This document shows positions 35,062 through 45,100 of a stretch of DNA of 64,000 bases, one piece after another. Numbering within the stretch: position 1 is the stretch's first letter; each line of letters begins with the position of its first letter. Location of the stretch: assembly GCF_900091465.1 (NCBI RefSeq), contig NZ_FMHV01000002.1:2356001-2420000 (forward strand), written 5' to 3'. The DNA is from Micromonospora rhizosphaerae. Its GTDB lineage: Bacteria > Actinomycetota > Actinomycetes > Mycobacteriales > Micromonosporaceae. The notes under the pieces were generated by a model. It had not been told where the DNA came from. It made no database searches and saw only the letters and a program-made list of their open reading frames with translations. The translations under genes were made by a program, and so were the position numbers.

Positions 35062-36627
35062 ATGAGCTCAACGATCCAGGACGGCGTACCCCCGGCTTCC
35101 CCCGTCACCGACGAGGAACGCCTCGCGCAGCTGGGATACAAGCAGGAGCTGCGTCGAAAGCTGTCCGGCTTCTCCAATTTCGCCGTCTCGTTCTCCATCA
35201 TCTCCATCCTGGCCGGCGCGATCACGTCGTACGGCATCGCCATGACGGCGGGCGGCCCGCTGGCAATCACCCTGGGCTGGCTCTTCGTCGGCGTCATGGT
35301 GATCTTCGTCGCGCTGGCCATGGCCGAGATCTGCTCGGTCTACCCCACCGCCGGCGCCCTTTACTGGTGGGCCGCGGCACTGGCCAAGCGGAACAGGGCG
35401 GCCTGGGCGTGGTTCGTCGGCTGGTTCAACTTCCTGGGCGAGGTGGCGGTGACCGCCGCGATCGACTTCGGTGCGGCGATCACCACGTCCGCCTTCCTGA
35501 GCCTCGCCTTCGACATGGAGGTGACCGCCGGGCGCACCTTCCTGATCTTCCTGCTGATCATCGTCGCCCACGGCCTGCTCAACACCTTCGGCGTCAATCT
35601 CGTGCGCGTCCTCTCGGACGTCAGCGCCTGGTGGCATCTCGTCGGTGTGGCGGTCATCGTCGCCGTGCTCGCCATCGTGCCGGACCAGCACAAGTCCATC
35701 TCCGACGTCTTCCTCGAGGTACGCAACGAGACCGGCTTCACCTTCGCCGGCGCGGCCGGGTACGCCGTCCTCATCGGTCTGCTGATGGCGCAGTACACCT
35801 ACACCGGCTACGACGCCAGCGCGCACGTGGCGGAGGAGACGCACGACGCCGCCCGCTCCGCGCCGCGCGGCATCGTGATGTCGGTCGTGGTCTCGGTCAT
35901 CGCCGGCTTCGTGCTCCTGTTCGCCATCACCTGGTCCATCCAGGACTACGAGGCGCAGCGGACAACGGCGCTGGGTCTGCCTCCGGCGCAGATCTTCATC
36001 GACGCGGTGGGGCATGACCTCGGCACGTTCCTGCTCTTCATCTGCGTGGCCGCTCAGTTCTTCTGCGGCATGGCGTCGGTCACGGCGAACTCTCGGATGG
36101 CCTACGCGTTCAGCCGGGACGGCGCGCTGCCCGGATCCGACATCTGGAAGCGGGTCAACCCGCGCACGGGCACACCGACGAACTCGATCTGGCTCTGCGT
36201 CGTCTGCTCGTCTCTGCTCGTCCTGCCGTCCCTCTGGAACACCACCGCCTATCTGGCGGCCACCTCCATCGCGGTGATCGGCCTCTACATCGCGTACGTG
36301 GCGCCGGTCTTCCTGCGGCGGCGGAGGACGGACTTCCAGGTCGGCCCGTGGAACCTGGGCCGGTGGAGCGCGCCGGTCGGATGGATCGCCGTCGTCTGGG
36401 TCGCGCTCATCTGCGTCCTGTTCGTCCTGCCCACCAGCAGCCCCATCACCGCCAGCACCTTCAACTACACGATCGTCGCGGTCGGCGTCGTGCTCGGCGG
36501 TGCCTGGCTCTGGTGGCTGCTGAGCGCCCGGCACTGGTTCACCGGCCCCCGGCACAACGTGCCGGATCCGGTGATCCCCAAGCCGGCGGCGGGCGCCGAG
36601 CCCGTCACCGAGCCGACCGCCGAGTAG
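35062..36627 (+). CDS. APC-family amino acid/amine permease
   Basis: A 521-residue transporter with about twelve helices. The APC hallmark after the cytoplasmic N-terminus is FSNFAVSFSIISILAGAITS. A GYDASAHVAEETHDAARSAP loop is typical of GABA/ethanolamine/polyamine permeases. It leads a cluster with a glutamine-synthetase-like ligase, aldehyde dehydrogenase and gamma-glutamyl hydrolase, so an amine (putrescine-like, GABA or ethanolamine) is the likely cargo. The ATG at 35062 follows AAGGGAG. Confidence 0.9.
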   Translation: MSSTIQDGVPPASPVTDEERLAQLGYKQELRRKLSGFSNFAVSFSIISILAGAITSYGIAMTAGGPLAITLGWLFVGVMVIFVALAMAEICSVYPTAGALYWWAAALAKRNRAAWAWFVGWFNFLGEVAVTAAIDFGAAITTSAFLSLAFDMEVTAGRTFLIFLLIIVAHGLLNTFGVNLVRVLSDVSAWWHLVGVAVIVAVLAIVPDQHKSISDVFLEVRNETGFTFAGAAGYAVLIGLLMAQYTYTGYDASAHVAEETHDAARSAPRGIVMSVVVSVIAGFVLLFAITWSIQDYEAQRTTALGLPPAQIFIDAVGHDLGTFLLFICVAAQFFCGMASVTANSRMAYAFSRDGALPGSDIWKRVNPRTGTPTNSIWLCVVCSSLLVLPSLWNTTAYLAATSIAVIGLYIAYVAPVFLRRRRTDFQVGPWNLGRWSAPVGWIAVVWVALICVLFVLPTSSPITASTFNYTIVAVGVVLGGAWLWWLLSARHWFTGPRHNVPDPVIPKPAAGAEPVTEPTAE

Positions 36628-36697
36628 GTTGCCGGCGTGGCGGGTGCTCCGGCGGGCACCCGCCACGCGGCCCCGGACGGTGGGGAGGGGACGGCCG

Positions 36698-37516
36698 ATG
36701 CCGATCAATGCCGGGACTGCCGAGCCGGGTGTCGCCGCCGCTCGGGTAGCGAGCGACGGCGCGGCATCCGCGCCGGACCCCAGTGCGGAAGCCGTACCGG
36801 CCTTTCCGGTGTGGCGGCCGGTGCGTGGCGGCAACGCCTTCGAGATCACCGTCGCCCGGCTCGTCCAGGCGATCAAGCTGGGCATGGTCCGGGTCGGCGA
36901 GCGGCTGCCCGCCGAGCGCGAGTTGGCCGAGCGACTGCAGGTCAGCCGGGTGACCCTGCGGGAGGCGATAGCGGCGTTGCGCGACGCGGGCTATCTGGAG
37001 TCCCGTCGAGGGCGAACCGGTGGGACCTTTGTCCGCTCGGCGCTGCCCGCATCCGGTTCCGGTGGCGGGCGCCCGGACGCGGGAGAGCTGGCCCGCGAGA
37101 TGGGCGACCGGCTGCATGACGCGCTGGACTTCCGGCGGGTACTGGAGTCGGGTGCGGCGGCCCTGGCCGCCAACCGCAGCCTGTCGGCAATCGAACGGCA
37201 GCACCTGGTCGCCGCACTGGCCGCCTCCCGCGACCGCGATCCGCTGACCCGGCGTGTCTCGGACTCCCGGCTGCACCTGGCGGTCGCCGCGGCCAGCGGT
37301 TCCCCTTCGTTGGCGGCGGCCGTCGCCGACGTGCAGTTGACCCTCGACCGGCTCCTCGCCGCGATCCCGGTGATCACCCGAAACCTCGACCACTCCGACG
37401 CCCAGCACACCCGGGTCGTGGATGCGATCCTGGCCGGCGACCCGAACGGCGCCCGGTTGGTGATGGAGGAGCACTGCGACGGCACGGCGGAGCTGCTGCG
37501 CGGTCTGCTCGGGTGA
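36698..37516 (+). CDS. FadR-type GntR transcriptional regulator
   Basis: The 272-residue regulator has an N-terminal winged helix (ERLPAERELAERLQVSRVTL through GYLESRRGRTGGTFV) and a C-terminal FCD ligand-binding domain. The FCD metal/ligand residues are visible around DFRRVLESGAAALA and DSRLHLAVAAASG. An extra ~55 residues of low complexity precede the DNA-binding domain. The ATG at 36698 follows GGGGAGGGGA. It lies inside the amine cluster and probably controls it; a candidate site is at 37544-37559. Confidence 0.9.
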   Translation: MPINAGTAEPGVAAARVASDGAASAPDPSAEAVPAFPVWRPVRGGNAFEITVARLVQAIKLGMVRVGERLPAERELAERLQVSRVTLREAIAALRDAGYLESRRGRTGGTFVRSALPASGSGGGRPDAGELAREMGDRLHDALDFRRVLESGAAALAANRSLSAIERQHLVAALAASRDRDPLTRRVSDSRLHLAVAAASGSPSLAAAVADVQLTLDRLLAAIPVITRNLDHSDAQHTRVVDAILAGDPNGARLVMEEHCDGTAELLRGLLG

Positions 37517-37529
37517 GGCGGGCCGGCCA

Positions 37530-37559
37530 TTGACGGATGCAATGGTTCGGTAGTAGACC
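37530..37559 (+). promoter_or_regulatory. Promoter and possible FadR-type operator before the ligase gene
   Basis: TTGACG (37530-37535) is followed by TAGACC (37554-37559) with an 18-nt spacer. The imperfect dyad GGTTCGGTAGTAGACC (GGT-N10-ACC, 37544-37559) covers the -10 region, where binding of the adjacent GntR protein would repress. Confidence 0.4.
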
Positions 37560-37579
37560 TTTCTTATGGAGGCTGGCCG

Positions 37580-38944
37580 ATGAGGAAAGCTCCGCTCACG
37601 CTGGAACAACTCCGGGTCGCCGTCGCCGAGCGCGAGCTCGACACGGTGGTGCTCGCCTTGGCCGACATGCAGGGCCGGCTGCAGGGCAAACGGTTTCACG
37701 CCCCCTACTTCCTCGACCAGGTGGTCGCGCACGGCAGCGAGGGGTGCAACTACCTGCTCGCCGTGGACGTCGACATGAACACCGTCGACGGGTACGCGAT
37801 GTCGAGCTGGGCGCGCGGCTACGGCGACTTCGCGATGAAGCCCGACCTCGCCACCCTGCGCCGGGTGCCCTGGCAGCCGGGCACCGCAATGCTGCTGGCC
37901 GACCTGGAGTGGCTGGACGGCTCCGGCCCGGTGGTCGCCTCGCCGCGGCAGATCCTGCGCCGGCAGTTGGCGCGGCTGGCCGCCCACGGGCTGACCGCGT
38001 ACGCCGGCACGGAGCTGGAGTTCGTCCTCTTCCGGGACTCGTACGAGCAGGCCTGGCGGCGGGGCTACCGGGACCTGACGCCGGCCAACCAGTACAACGT
38101 GGACTATTCGCTGCTGGGCACCGCCCGGGTGGAGCCGCTGCTGCGCCGGATCCGCACCGAGATGGCCGGCGCCGGGCTGACCCCGGAGAGCGCAAAGGGC
38201 GAGTGCAACCTGGGCCAGCACGAGATCGCCTTCCGCTACGACGAGGCGCTGGCCTGTGCCGACCACCACGTCATCTACAAGAACGGGGCCAAGGAGATCG
38301 CCGCCCAGGAGGGCATGTCGATCACCTTCATGGCCAAGCCGAACGCCCGCGAGGGCAACTCCTGCCACATCCACTTCTCGCTGCGGGATCGGGATGGCCG
38401 GTCGGCGATGCTCGGTGACGGGCCCGCGCACCTGTCCGCGACCGGGCAGCGGGTGCTGGCCGGGCTGCTGGACACCATGCGGGAGTTCAGCCTCTTCTTC
38501 GCCCCGAACGTCAACTCCTACAAGCGGTACCAACCCGGTTCGTTCGCCCCGACCGCGCTGTGCTGGGGCACCGACAACCGGACATGCGCCCTGCGGCTGG
38601 TCGGGCACGGGCCGGGCATGCGGGTGGAGAACCGAGTGCCCGGCGCGGACGTCAACCCGTACCTGGCGATCGCCGCCCTGGTCGCCGGGGCGGTGCACGG
38701 CATCGAGCAGGAGCTGGAGCTGGGCGAGGAGTGCACCGGAAACGCGTACGACGACGCGGCCGCCGAGCGCGTCCCCGGCACCCTCCGCGACGCCCTCACC
38801 CTCTGGGAGTCCTCCCCCGTGGCGAAGGACGCCTTCGGCGACGAGGTCGTCGCCCACTACGCCAACCAGGCCCGCGTCGAACTGAGGGCCTTCGACGCCG
38901 CGGTAACGGACTGGGAACTAACCCGTGGCTTCGAACGCCTCTGA
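37580..38944 (+). CDS. Glutamine-synthetase-family gamma-glutamyl amine ligase (PuuA/GlnA3/GlnA4-like)
   Basis: A 454-residue GS-fold ligase. It has the ATP/metal segments GTELEFVLF and KGECNLGQHEIAFRY, the HFSLRD strand with the catalytic His, and RYQPGSFAPTALCWG, then RVPGADVNPYLA. The NRTCALR segment replaces the usual NRSAxxR of true glutamine synthetase, and no adenylylation tyrosine motif is seen. With its neighbours it probably gamma-glutamylates a polyamine or ethanolamine rather than ammonia. The ATG at 37580 follows GGAGG. Confidence 0.86.
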   Translation: MRKAPLTLEQLRVAVAERELDTVVLALADMQGRLQGKRFHAPYFLDQVVAHGSEGCNYLLAVDVDMNTVDGYAMSSWARGYGDFAMKPDLATLRRVPWQPGTAMLLADLEWLDGSGPVVASPRQILRRQLARLAAHGLTAYAGTELEFVLFRDSYEQAWRRGYRDLTPANQYNVDYSLLGTARVEPLLRRIRTEMAGAGLTPESAKGECNLGQHEIAFRYDEALACADHHVIYKNGAKEIAAQEGMSITFMAKPNAREGNSCHIHFSLRDRDGRSAMLGDGPAHLSATGQRVLAGLLDTMREFSLFFAPNVNSYKRYQPGSFAPTALCWGTDNRTCALRLVGHGPGMRVENRVPGADVNPYLAIAALVAGAVHGIEQELELGEECTGNAYDDAAAERVPGTLRDALTLWESSPVAKDAFGDEVVAHYANQARVELRAFDAAVTDWELTRGFERL

Positions 38945-38959
38945 CCTCCGCCCGCTCTC

Positions 38960-39033
38960 CGCGATCTTGCAGCTGTGGTTGGCGAGATGTCCAGACAGGC
39001 GCGGATTGTCGGCACCGAAAGTGCAAGATCGCG
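38960..39033. repeat. Inverted-repeat element with CGCGATCTTGCA arms
   Basis: Perfect 12-bp arms at 38960-38971 and 39022-39033 enclose 50 nt. It occupies the gap between the ligase and aldehyde dehydrogenase genes. Strings of this type (TGCAAGATCGCG) recur in Micromonospora intergenic DNA as far as I recall, so this may be a dispersed repeat rather than a terminator. Confidence 0.5.
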
Positions 39034-39054
39034 AGGGCCTGGGAGGGCGGGACC

Positions 39055-40410
39055 GTGACTGAGGTGAGGAATCCGGCGACGGGGGAGGTTGTGGCGAGGG
39101 TGGCCGCTACGTCGCTCGCGGAGACCGATGCGGCGATTGGGCGGGCGGCGCGGGCGTTCGACGTGTGGCGAGGCGTCGCGCCGGGGGAGCGGGGGCGGGT
39201 GTTGCGGCGGTTCGCGGGGGTGGTGGACGCGCACCTGGAGGAGTTGGCCCAACTCGAGGTACGCAACGCCGGGCACACCATCGGCAACGCGCGCTGGGAG
39301 GCGGGCAACGTCCGCGACGTGCTGGACTACTACGCCGGCGCCCCGGAGCGGCTGACCGGGCGGCAGATCCCGGTGCCGGGCGGGCTGGACGTGACCTTCC
39401 ATGAGCCGCTCGGCGTGGTCGGCGTGATCGTGCCGTGGAACTTCCCCATGCCGATCGCCGGCTGGGGTTTCGCCCCGGCGCTCGCCGCCGGCAACACCGT
39501 CGTGCTCAAGCCCGCCGAGCTGACCCCGCTGACCGCGTTGCGCCTGGCCGAGCTGGCCCTCGACGCCGGCCTCCCGGAGGACGTGTTCACCGTGCTGCCC
39601 GGGCAGGGCAGCGTGGTGGGGGAGCGGTTCGTCACCCACCCGGCGGTACGCAAGGTCTGCTTCACCGGCTCCACCGAGGTCGGCACCCGGATCATGGCCG
39701 GCTGCGCGGCACAGGTGAAGCGGGTGACCCTCGAGTTGGGCGGCAAGAGCGCCAACCTGGTCTTCGCCGACGCCGACCTGGAGAAGGCGGCCGCCACCGC
39801 GCCGTACGCGGTCTTCGACAATGCCGGCCAGGACTGCTGCGCCCGGTCCCGGATCCTGGTCCAGCGACCGGTGTACGACCGCTTCCTGGAACTCCTCGAG
39901 CCGGCCGTGCGCGGCTTCCGGGTGGAGGACCCGGCCCGAGAGACCGCCGAGATGGGCCCGCTGATCTCAGCCGGTCACGCCGAGTGGGTCGCCGGATACG
40001 TCGACGGCGCCAAGGTCGCCTTCACCGGCTCCCGCCCCGACGGCCCCGGCTACTGGTACGCCCCCACCGTGCTGCTCGCCGACTCACCCGAGGACCGGCA
40101 CTGGCGGGAGGAGATCTTCGGTCCGGTGGTCTCGGTGCTCCCGTTCGACGACGAGGCCGACGCGATCCGGCTGGCCAACGACACCGAGTACGGCCTCTCC
40201 GGCTCGATCTGGACCCGGGACGTGGGCCGGGCGGTGCGGGTGGCCCGGGCGGTGGAGTCGGGGAACCTCAGCGTCAACTCGCACTCCTCGGTGCGCTACT
40301 GGACCCCGTTCGGCGGGATGAAGCGCTCCGGCCTGGGCCGTGAGCTGGGTCCGGACGCGCTGCACGCCTTCACCGACGTCAAGAACGTGTTCATCTCGAC
40401 AGAGGAGTGA
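39055..40410 (+). CDS. Aldehyde dehydrogenase (aminoaldehyde type)
   Basis: A 451-residue NAD(P)+-dependent ALDH. The oxyanion Asn is in VPWNFPMPIAGWG, the catalytic Glu in LELGGKSAN, and the nucleophilic Cys in NAGQDCCARSR. A late EEIFGPVVSVLPF motif completes the fold. It is somewhat short at the N-terminus compared with ~480-residue relatives. In this cluster it would oxidise the gamma-glutamyl aminoaldehyde. The GTG at 39055 follows GGGAGGG. The stop lies 5 nt before the SDR start. Confidence 0.92.
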   Translation: MTEVRNPATGEVVARVAATSLAETDAAIGRAARAFDVWRGVAPGERGRVLRRFAGVVDAHLEELAQLEVRNAGHTIGNARWEAGNVRDVLDYYAGAPERLTGRQIPVPGGLDVTFHEPLGVVGVIVPWNFPMPIAGWGFAPALAAGNTVVLKPAELTPLTALRLAELALDAGLPEDVFTVLPGQGSVVGERFVTHPAVRKVCFTGSTEVGTRIMAGCAAQVKRVTLELGGKSANLVFADADLEKAAATAPYAVFDNAGQDCCARSRILVQRPVYDRFLELLEPAVRGFRVEDPARETAEMGPLISAGHAEWVAGYVDGAKVAFTGSRPDGPGYWYAPTVLLADSPEDRHWREEIFGPVVSVLPFDDEADAIRLANDTEYGLSGSIWTRDVGRAVRVARAVESGNLSVNSHSSVRYWTPFGGMKRSGLGRELGPDALHAFTDVKNVFISTEE

Positions 40411-40415
40411 GCAAA

Positions 40416-41183
40416 GTGCAGGGTCGGCTACAGGACCGGGTGGCCGTGGTCACCGGGGCGGGCAGCGGGATCGGGTTGGCCACGGTACGGCGGTTCGCCA
40501 CCGAGGGGGCCCGGGTGGTCTGCGTGGACATCGACCCCGAGGCCGGCAAGCGGGCCGCCGACGAGGTCGGCGGCGACTTCGTGGCCTGCGACGTGGCCTG
40601 CGACGCGGCGGTCCGGGACCTCTTCGACGGGGTGGTCGAGCGGCACGGGCGGGTGGACGTGGCCTTCAACAACGCGGGCATCTCGCCGCCGGACGACGAC
40701 TCGATTCTGGAGACCGGTCTGGACGCCTGGGAGCGGGTGCTGCGGGTCAACACCACCAGCGTCTACCTGTGCTGCAAGTACGTCATCCCACATATGCGCC
40801 GGCAGGGCCGGGGTTCGATCATCAACACCGCCTCCTTCGTGGCGCTGATGGGGGCGGCGACGTCGCAGATCGCGTACACCGCGAGCAAGGGCGGGGTGCT
40901 GGCGATGACCCGGGAACTGGGGGTGCAGTTCGCCCGGGAGGGGATCCGGGTCAACGCGCTCTGTCCCGGCCCGATCGCCACCCCGCTGCTGCTGGAGCTC
41001 TTCGCCGCCGACCCGGAGCGGGCCGCCCGCCGACTGGTGCACGTGCCGATGGGCCGATTCGGCAAGCCGGAGGAGATCGCCGCCGCGGTGGCCTTTCTGG
41101 CCAGCGACGACTCGTCGTTCATGACCGCCGCGCAGTTCGTGGTGGACGGCGGGATCACCGGCGCGTACGTGACCCCGCTGTGA
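40416..41183 (+). CDS. Short-chain dehydrogenase/reductase
   Basis: A 255-residue classical SDR. It has the cofactor loop VVTGAGSGIGLATV, the NNAGIS strand, a catalytic Ser (~138), YTASK (Tyr/Lys pair ~151-155) and the PGPIATPLLLEL segment. The Asp at the end of beta-2 (CVDIDPE) favours NAD+. It presumably oxidises or reduces an intermediate of the amine pathway, but the exact step is unclear. I chose the GTG at 40416 because GAGGAG lies 8 nt ahead; a GTG at 40407 overlapping the ALDH stop is the alternative. Confidence 0.88.
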   Translation: MQGRLQDRVAVVTGAGSGIGLATVRRFATEGARVVCVDIDPEAGKRAADEVGGDFVACDVACDAAVRDLFDGVVERHGRVDVAFNNAGISPPDDDSILETGLDAWERVLRVNTTSVYLCCKYVIPHMRRQGRGSIINTASFVALMGAATSQIAYTASKGGVLAMTRELGVQFAREGIRVNALCPGPIATPLLLELFAADPERAARRLVHVPMGRFGKPEEIAAAVAFLASDDSSFMTAAQFVVDGGITGAYVTPL

Positions 41184-41872
41184 GCCGGCCACTGATCGGG
41201 ATCACCGCGTACGTCGAGCCGGCCAGCTGGGCGGTGTGGCGGGACGTGCCGGCGACGCTGGTCCCGCACGCGTACGTCCAGGCGGTGGCCGCCTCCGGCG
41301 GCCGGGCCGTGGTGCTGCCCCCGGACGACGTCGACGCGGACGTGCTGCGGGTCCTCGACGGGCTGCTCCTGGCCGGCGGCGCCGACATCGGCCCCGAGCG
41401 GTACGGCCAGCCGCCCGACCCGCGCACCGAGAGCCGCACGGACCGGGACGCCGGCGAGCTGGCCCTGCTCACCGCCGCGCTCGCCACCGACCTGCCGGTG
41501 CTCGGCGTGTGCCGGGGAATGCAGCTGCTGGCGGTCGCGCACGGCGGCGCGCTGCACCAGCACCTGCCGGACGTGGTCGGTCACGACGGGCACCGCCCCG
41601 CGCCCGGGGTGTACGGCGCGCATCCGGTCCGGTTCACGCCCGGCAGCCTGGCCGGGTCGGTGATGTCCGGGGTGGACTCGGTCAACTCCTACCACCACCA
41701 GGCCGTGGCCGACCCGGGCGGGCTGACCGTCACCGGTTGGGGGGAAGACGGGGTGGTGGAGGCGGTCGAGGACCCGCGGCGGCGCTTCGTGCTGGGCGTC
41801 CAGTGGCACCCGGAGAACGACGTCGACCCCCGCCCGGTCGCCGCGCTGGTCCGGGCGGCGCGATCCACCTGA
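41180..41872 (+). CDS. Gamma-glutamyl amine hydrolase (PuuD-like class I glutamine amidotransferase)
   Basis: A 230-residue class I GATase domain protein. The nucleophile is in LGVCRGMQLLAV and the His-Glu pair in VQWHPEND; the N-terminus PLIGITAYVEPASW is PuuD-like. It would hydrolyse gamma-glutamyl-GABA or a similar amide, releasing glutamate at the end of the pathway. The GTG at 41180 overlaps the SDR stop by 4 bp. It is the last gene of the cluster. Confidence 0.9.
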   Translation: MSRPLIGITAYVEPASWAVWRDVPATLVPHAYVQAVAASGGRAVVLPPDDVDADVLRVLDGLLLAGGADIGPERYGQPPDPRTESRTDRDAGELALLTAALATDLPVLGVCRGMQLLAVAHGGALHQHLPDVVGHDGHRPAPGVYGAHPVRFTPGSLAGSVMSGVDSVNSYHHQAVADPGGLTVTGWGEDGVVEAVEDPRRRFVLGVQWHPENDVDPRPVAALVRAARST

Positions 41873-41973
41873 CGGACGACGCGCGCCTCGGCGACCCTGC
41901 CTGGCGTCCGGTGCCCCGGGGCGAGCGGGACCTGTTGCACACATCACATTCTCGACGTACCGCTGTGGATCTG

Positions 41974-42002
41974 GGTTACGCCAGGATGAGGCGTAGGTAA
42001 CC
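41974..42002 (+). promoter_or_regulatory. Bulged hairpin before the hybrid kinase gene
   Basis: GGTTACGCC pairs with GGC...GTAACC across a 4-nt bulge. It sits in the otherwise featureless 239-bp gap upstream of the hybrid kinase and could be a terminator for the amine operon or a regulatory stem. No gene is seen in this gap. Confidence 0.3.
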
Positions 42003-42111
42003 AGCGACCGGCCGCGCGAACGCGTTACGTCGCTCGTCCGTCCGGGTACTAGGGCGGGATGGTCGGCGAGCTTTGTCGGCCGTCGTGGACATGGCCGGTG
42101 CGGGAGGCTGC

Positions 42112-45100
42112 ATGAGTTCGGCCCAACGGGGCGAGGACGGATGTCGTTCGTCCTCGGGGACCGGCGAGGCGGAGCTCCCACCGCTGCTGGCGGCGGCCTT
42201 CGCGGCGGGCGGCGAGATGGGTGAGCGGCTGCGCCGCTTCGACTGGCCCGCCACCCGGCTCGGCGGGCCGGAGAGCTGGCCGCCCGCGCTCTGCCACGCC
42301 GTCAGCATGATGCTCTCCTCCGGGGCCCAGATCGCGATGTTCTGGGGCGACGAGCACCGCACCTTCTACAACGACGCCTACCTGCCGACCATCGGGGCAA
42401 AGCACCCGGCGGTGATCGGGCAGCCGGCCCGCGAGCACTGGGTCGAGACCTGGGACGTCCTCGGGCCGTTGCTGGACGGGGTCCGCCGCACCGGCGAGCC
42501 CTACCGCGGCGAGAACCACCCCTTCGTCATCGACCGGCACGGCTTCCTGGAGGACGTCTACTTCGACGTCTCGTACGACCCCATCCGCGACGCCGACGGC
42601 ACCGTCAACGGCGTCTTCTGCGTCGTCAACGAGACCACGGGCCGGGTGCTCGGCGAGCGCCGGATGCGGGCCCTGGCCGAGCTGGGCACCCGGCTCGCCG
42701 ACGTGCAGAGCACGCTGGAGCTGGGCCGGGCCGCGGCCCAGGTGCTCGACGGACACCGGGCGGACCTGCCGTTCAGCCTCCTCTGGCTGCATGACGAGGA
42801 CGGCAGGCCGGCGCTGGCCGGATGCAACGGCGTCGATCCCGGGCAGGTCATCGACGTACCGCCGGAGCTGCTGGCCCGGATCGCCTCCGGCGGGGCCGCG
42901 GACGGCGACGGGACGCTGCCGGTGGCCGACCTGCTCGGCGCGGTGCCGCCGGACGCGGCCGAACAGGCGCTGGTGCTGCCGATCAGCGCGACGAAGGAGG
43001 CCGCCGGCGCGCTCGTGGTGGGCCTGGCCCGCCGGCTTCCGCTCACCGACGAATACCGCGACTTCGTCGACCTGGTGGCGGCCCAGATCTCCCGCGCGGT
43101 CGGCAAGCAGCGGGCGTACGAGCAGGAACGCGCGCGGGCCGCGGAGCTGGCCGCGCTGAACCGGGCCAAGGCCAACTTCTTCGCCAACGTCAGCCACGAA
43201 TTCCGCACCCCGCTGACCCTGGTCCTCGGCCCGCTGGAGGACATGCTCGCCGTCCCCGGGCTGTCGGCCGCGGACACCGAGCGGCTGGCCGTGATGCACC
43301 GTAATGCGCTGCGCCTGGTCAAGCTGGTCAACACCGTCCTCGACTTCTCCCGCCTCGAGTCCGGCCGACTGGCCGCCCGCTTCCAGCCCACCGACCTGGC
43401 CGACTACACCTCCCGACTGGCCAGCACCTTCCGCTCCGCGACCGACCGCGCCGGGCTGCGCCTGGTGGTCGACTGCCCACCGCTGCCCGCGCCGGTCTAC
43501 GTCGACCGGGACATGTGGGAGAAGATCGTCCTCAACCTGGTGTCGAACGCGGTCAAGTTCACCTTCGACGGCGAGATCCGGGTCCGGGTCCGGGCCGCCG
43601 ACGGCGCCGCCCGGCTGGAGGTGACCGACACCGGCGTCGGCATCGTGCCGGAGGAGCTGGCGCACGTCTTCGAGCGGTTCCACCGGGTGCCCGGCGTGCG
43701 TTCCCGCACCCACGAGGGGACCGGGATCGGGCTCGCCCTGGTCCGCGAGCTGGTCGAGATGCACATTGGCACGGTCGAGGCCCGCAGCCGACTGGACGAG
43801 GGCAGCACCTTCACCGTCACCGTACCGTTCGGGTACGTGCACCTGCCCGCCGACCGGGTGGCCACCCTCGCTCCGGTGCCGCTGACCGAGCCGGAGCAGG
43901 CCCGCCTCTACGTCGCCGAGACCGCGCTCTGGACCGACCAGGTGGAGACCCCCGGTCCGCTGCCGGAACCGGTCGACGCACCCGTCGGCGCCGGCCGGAT
44001 CCTGCTCGCCGACGACAACGCCGACCTGCGCGAACACGTCAGCCGCCTGCTCGCCCCCGGGTACGAGGTGGTCGCCGTGCCGGACGGCGTGGCGGCGCTC
44101 CGGCTGGCCGTCGAGTCCCCGTTCGACCTGGTGCTGACCGACGTGATGATGCCCCGGCTGGACGGCTTCGGGCTGGTCACCGCGCTCCGGGCCGACCCGC
44201 GTACCCGGCACGTGCCGATCGTGCTGCTCTCCGCCCGGGCCGGCTCGGCCGAGGCGGTCGCCGGGCTCTCGGCCGGCGCCGACGACTACCTGACCAAGCC
44301 CTTCTCCAGCCAGGAGCTGATCGCCCGGGTCCGGGCCAACGTGGAGCTCGGCCAGCTGCGCGGCCAGATCATCCGCCGGCTCCGCGCGCTGGCCGACGCG
44401 GCGGTGGCGATCAACACCGCCCGGTCCACGGCCGAGGTGGTGCAGGTCGCCGCCCGGCACGCGCTCGGTCTGGCCGAGGCGGCCCGGGTGGTGGTCACCG
44501 CCACCGGCGCCCGCCACGAGGCGGACGGCGGCGGCGAAGCCCCGGTCGACCCGTCGGTGGTGCTGCCGTTGACCGGCACGAGCGGCGAGCAGCTCGGCGA
44601 GCTGCGGGTCTGGCGCCGCGACGGCGACGGCACCGAGCGGGCCGCGCTGACCGAGCTGGCCCGCCTGGTCGGCGTACGGCTGGAGAACGCCCGGCTCTAT
44701 GAGGCCGAGCACCGGATCGCCACCACCCTCCAGCACAGCCTGCTGCCGCGCACCCTGCCGCAGCTGCCCGGCGCGGTGGTGGCCAGCCGCTACCTGCCCG
44801 GCAGCGCGGACGTCGAGGTGGGCGGCGACTGGTACGACGTGATCGGGGTCGCCGACGACGCGCTCGTGCTGGTGATCGGCGACGTGGTGGGCAAGGGCGT
44901 CCGGGCGGCCGCCGCGATGGGCCAGCTGCGCAACGCGCTGCGGGCGTACGTCCTGGAGGGCTTCGACCCGGGTCAGGCCCTGACCCGGCTGAACCGGCTG
45001 GTCCGCTCCACCGAGGGCGGCTCCTTCACCACCGTGCTCTGTCTCTGGTTCTCCCCGCGCACCCGCCGGCTGCGGTACGCCAGCGCCGGTCATCCGTCAC

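Noticed and set aside
36629..36697. Longer N-terminus for the FadR-type regulator starting at 36629
   Set aside because: The extra residues lack a ribosome-binding site, whereas ATG 36698 follows GGGGAGGGGA.
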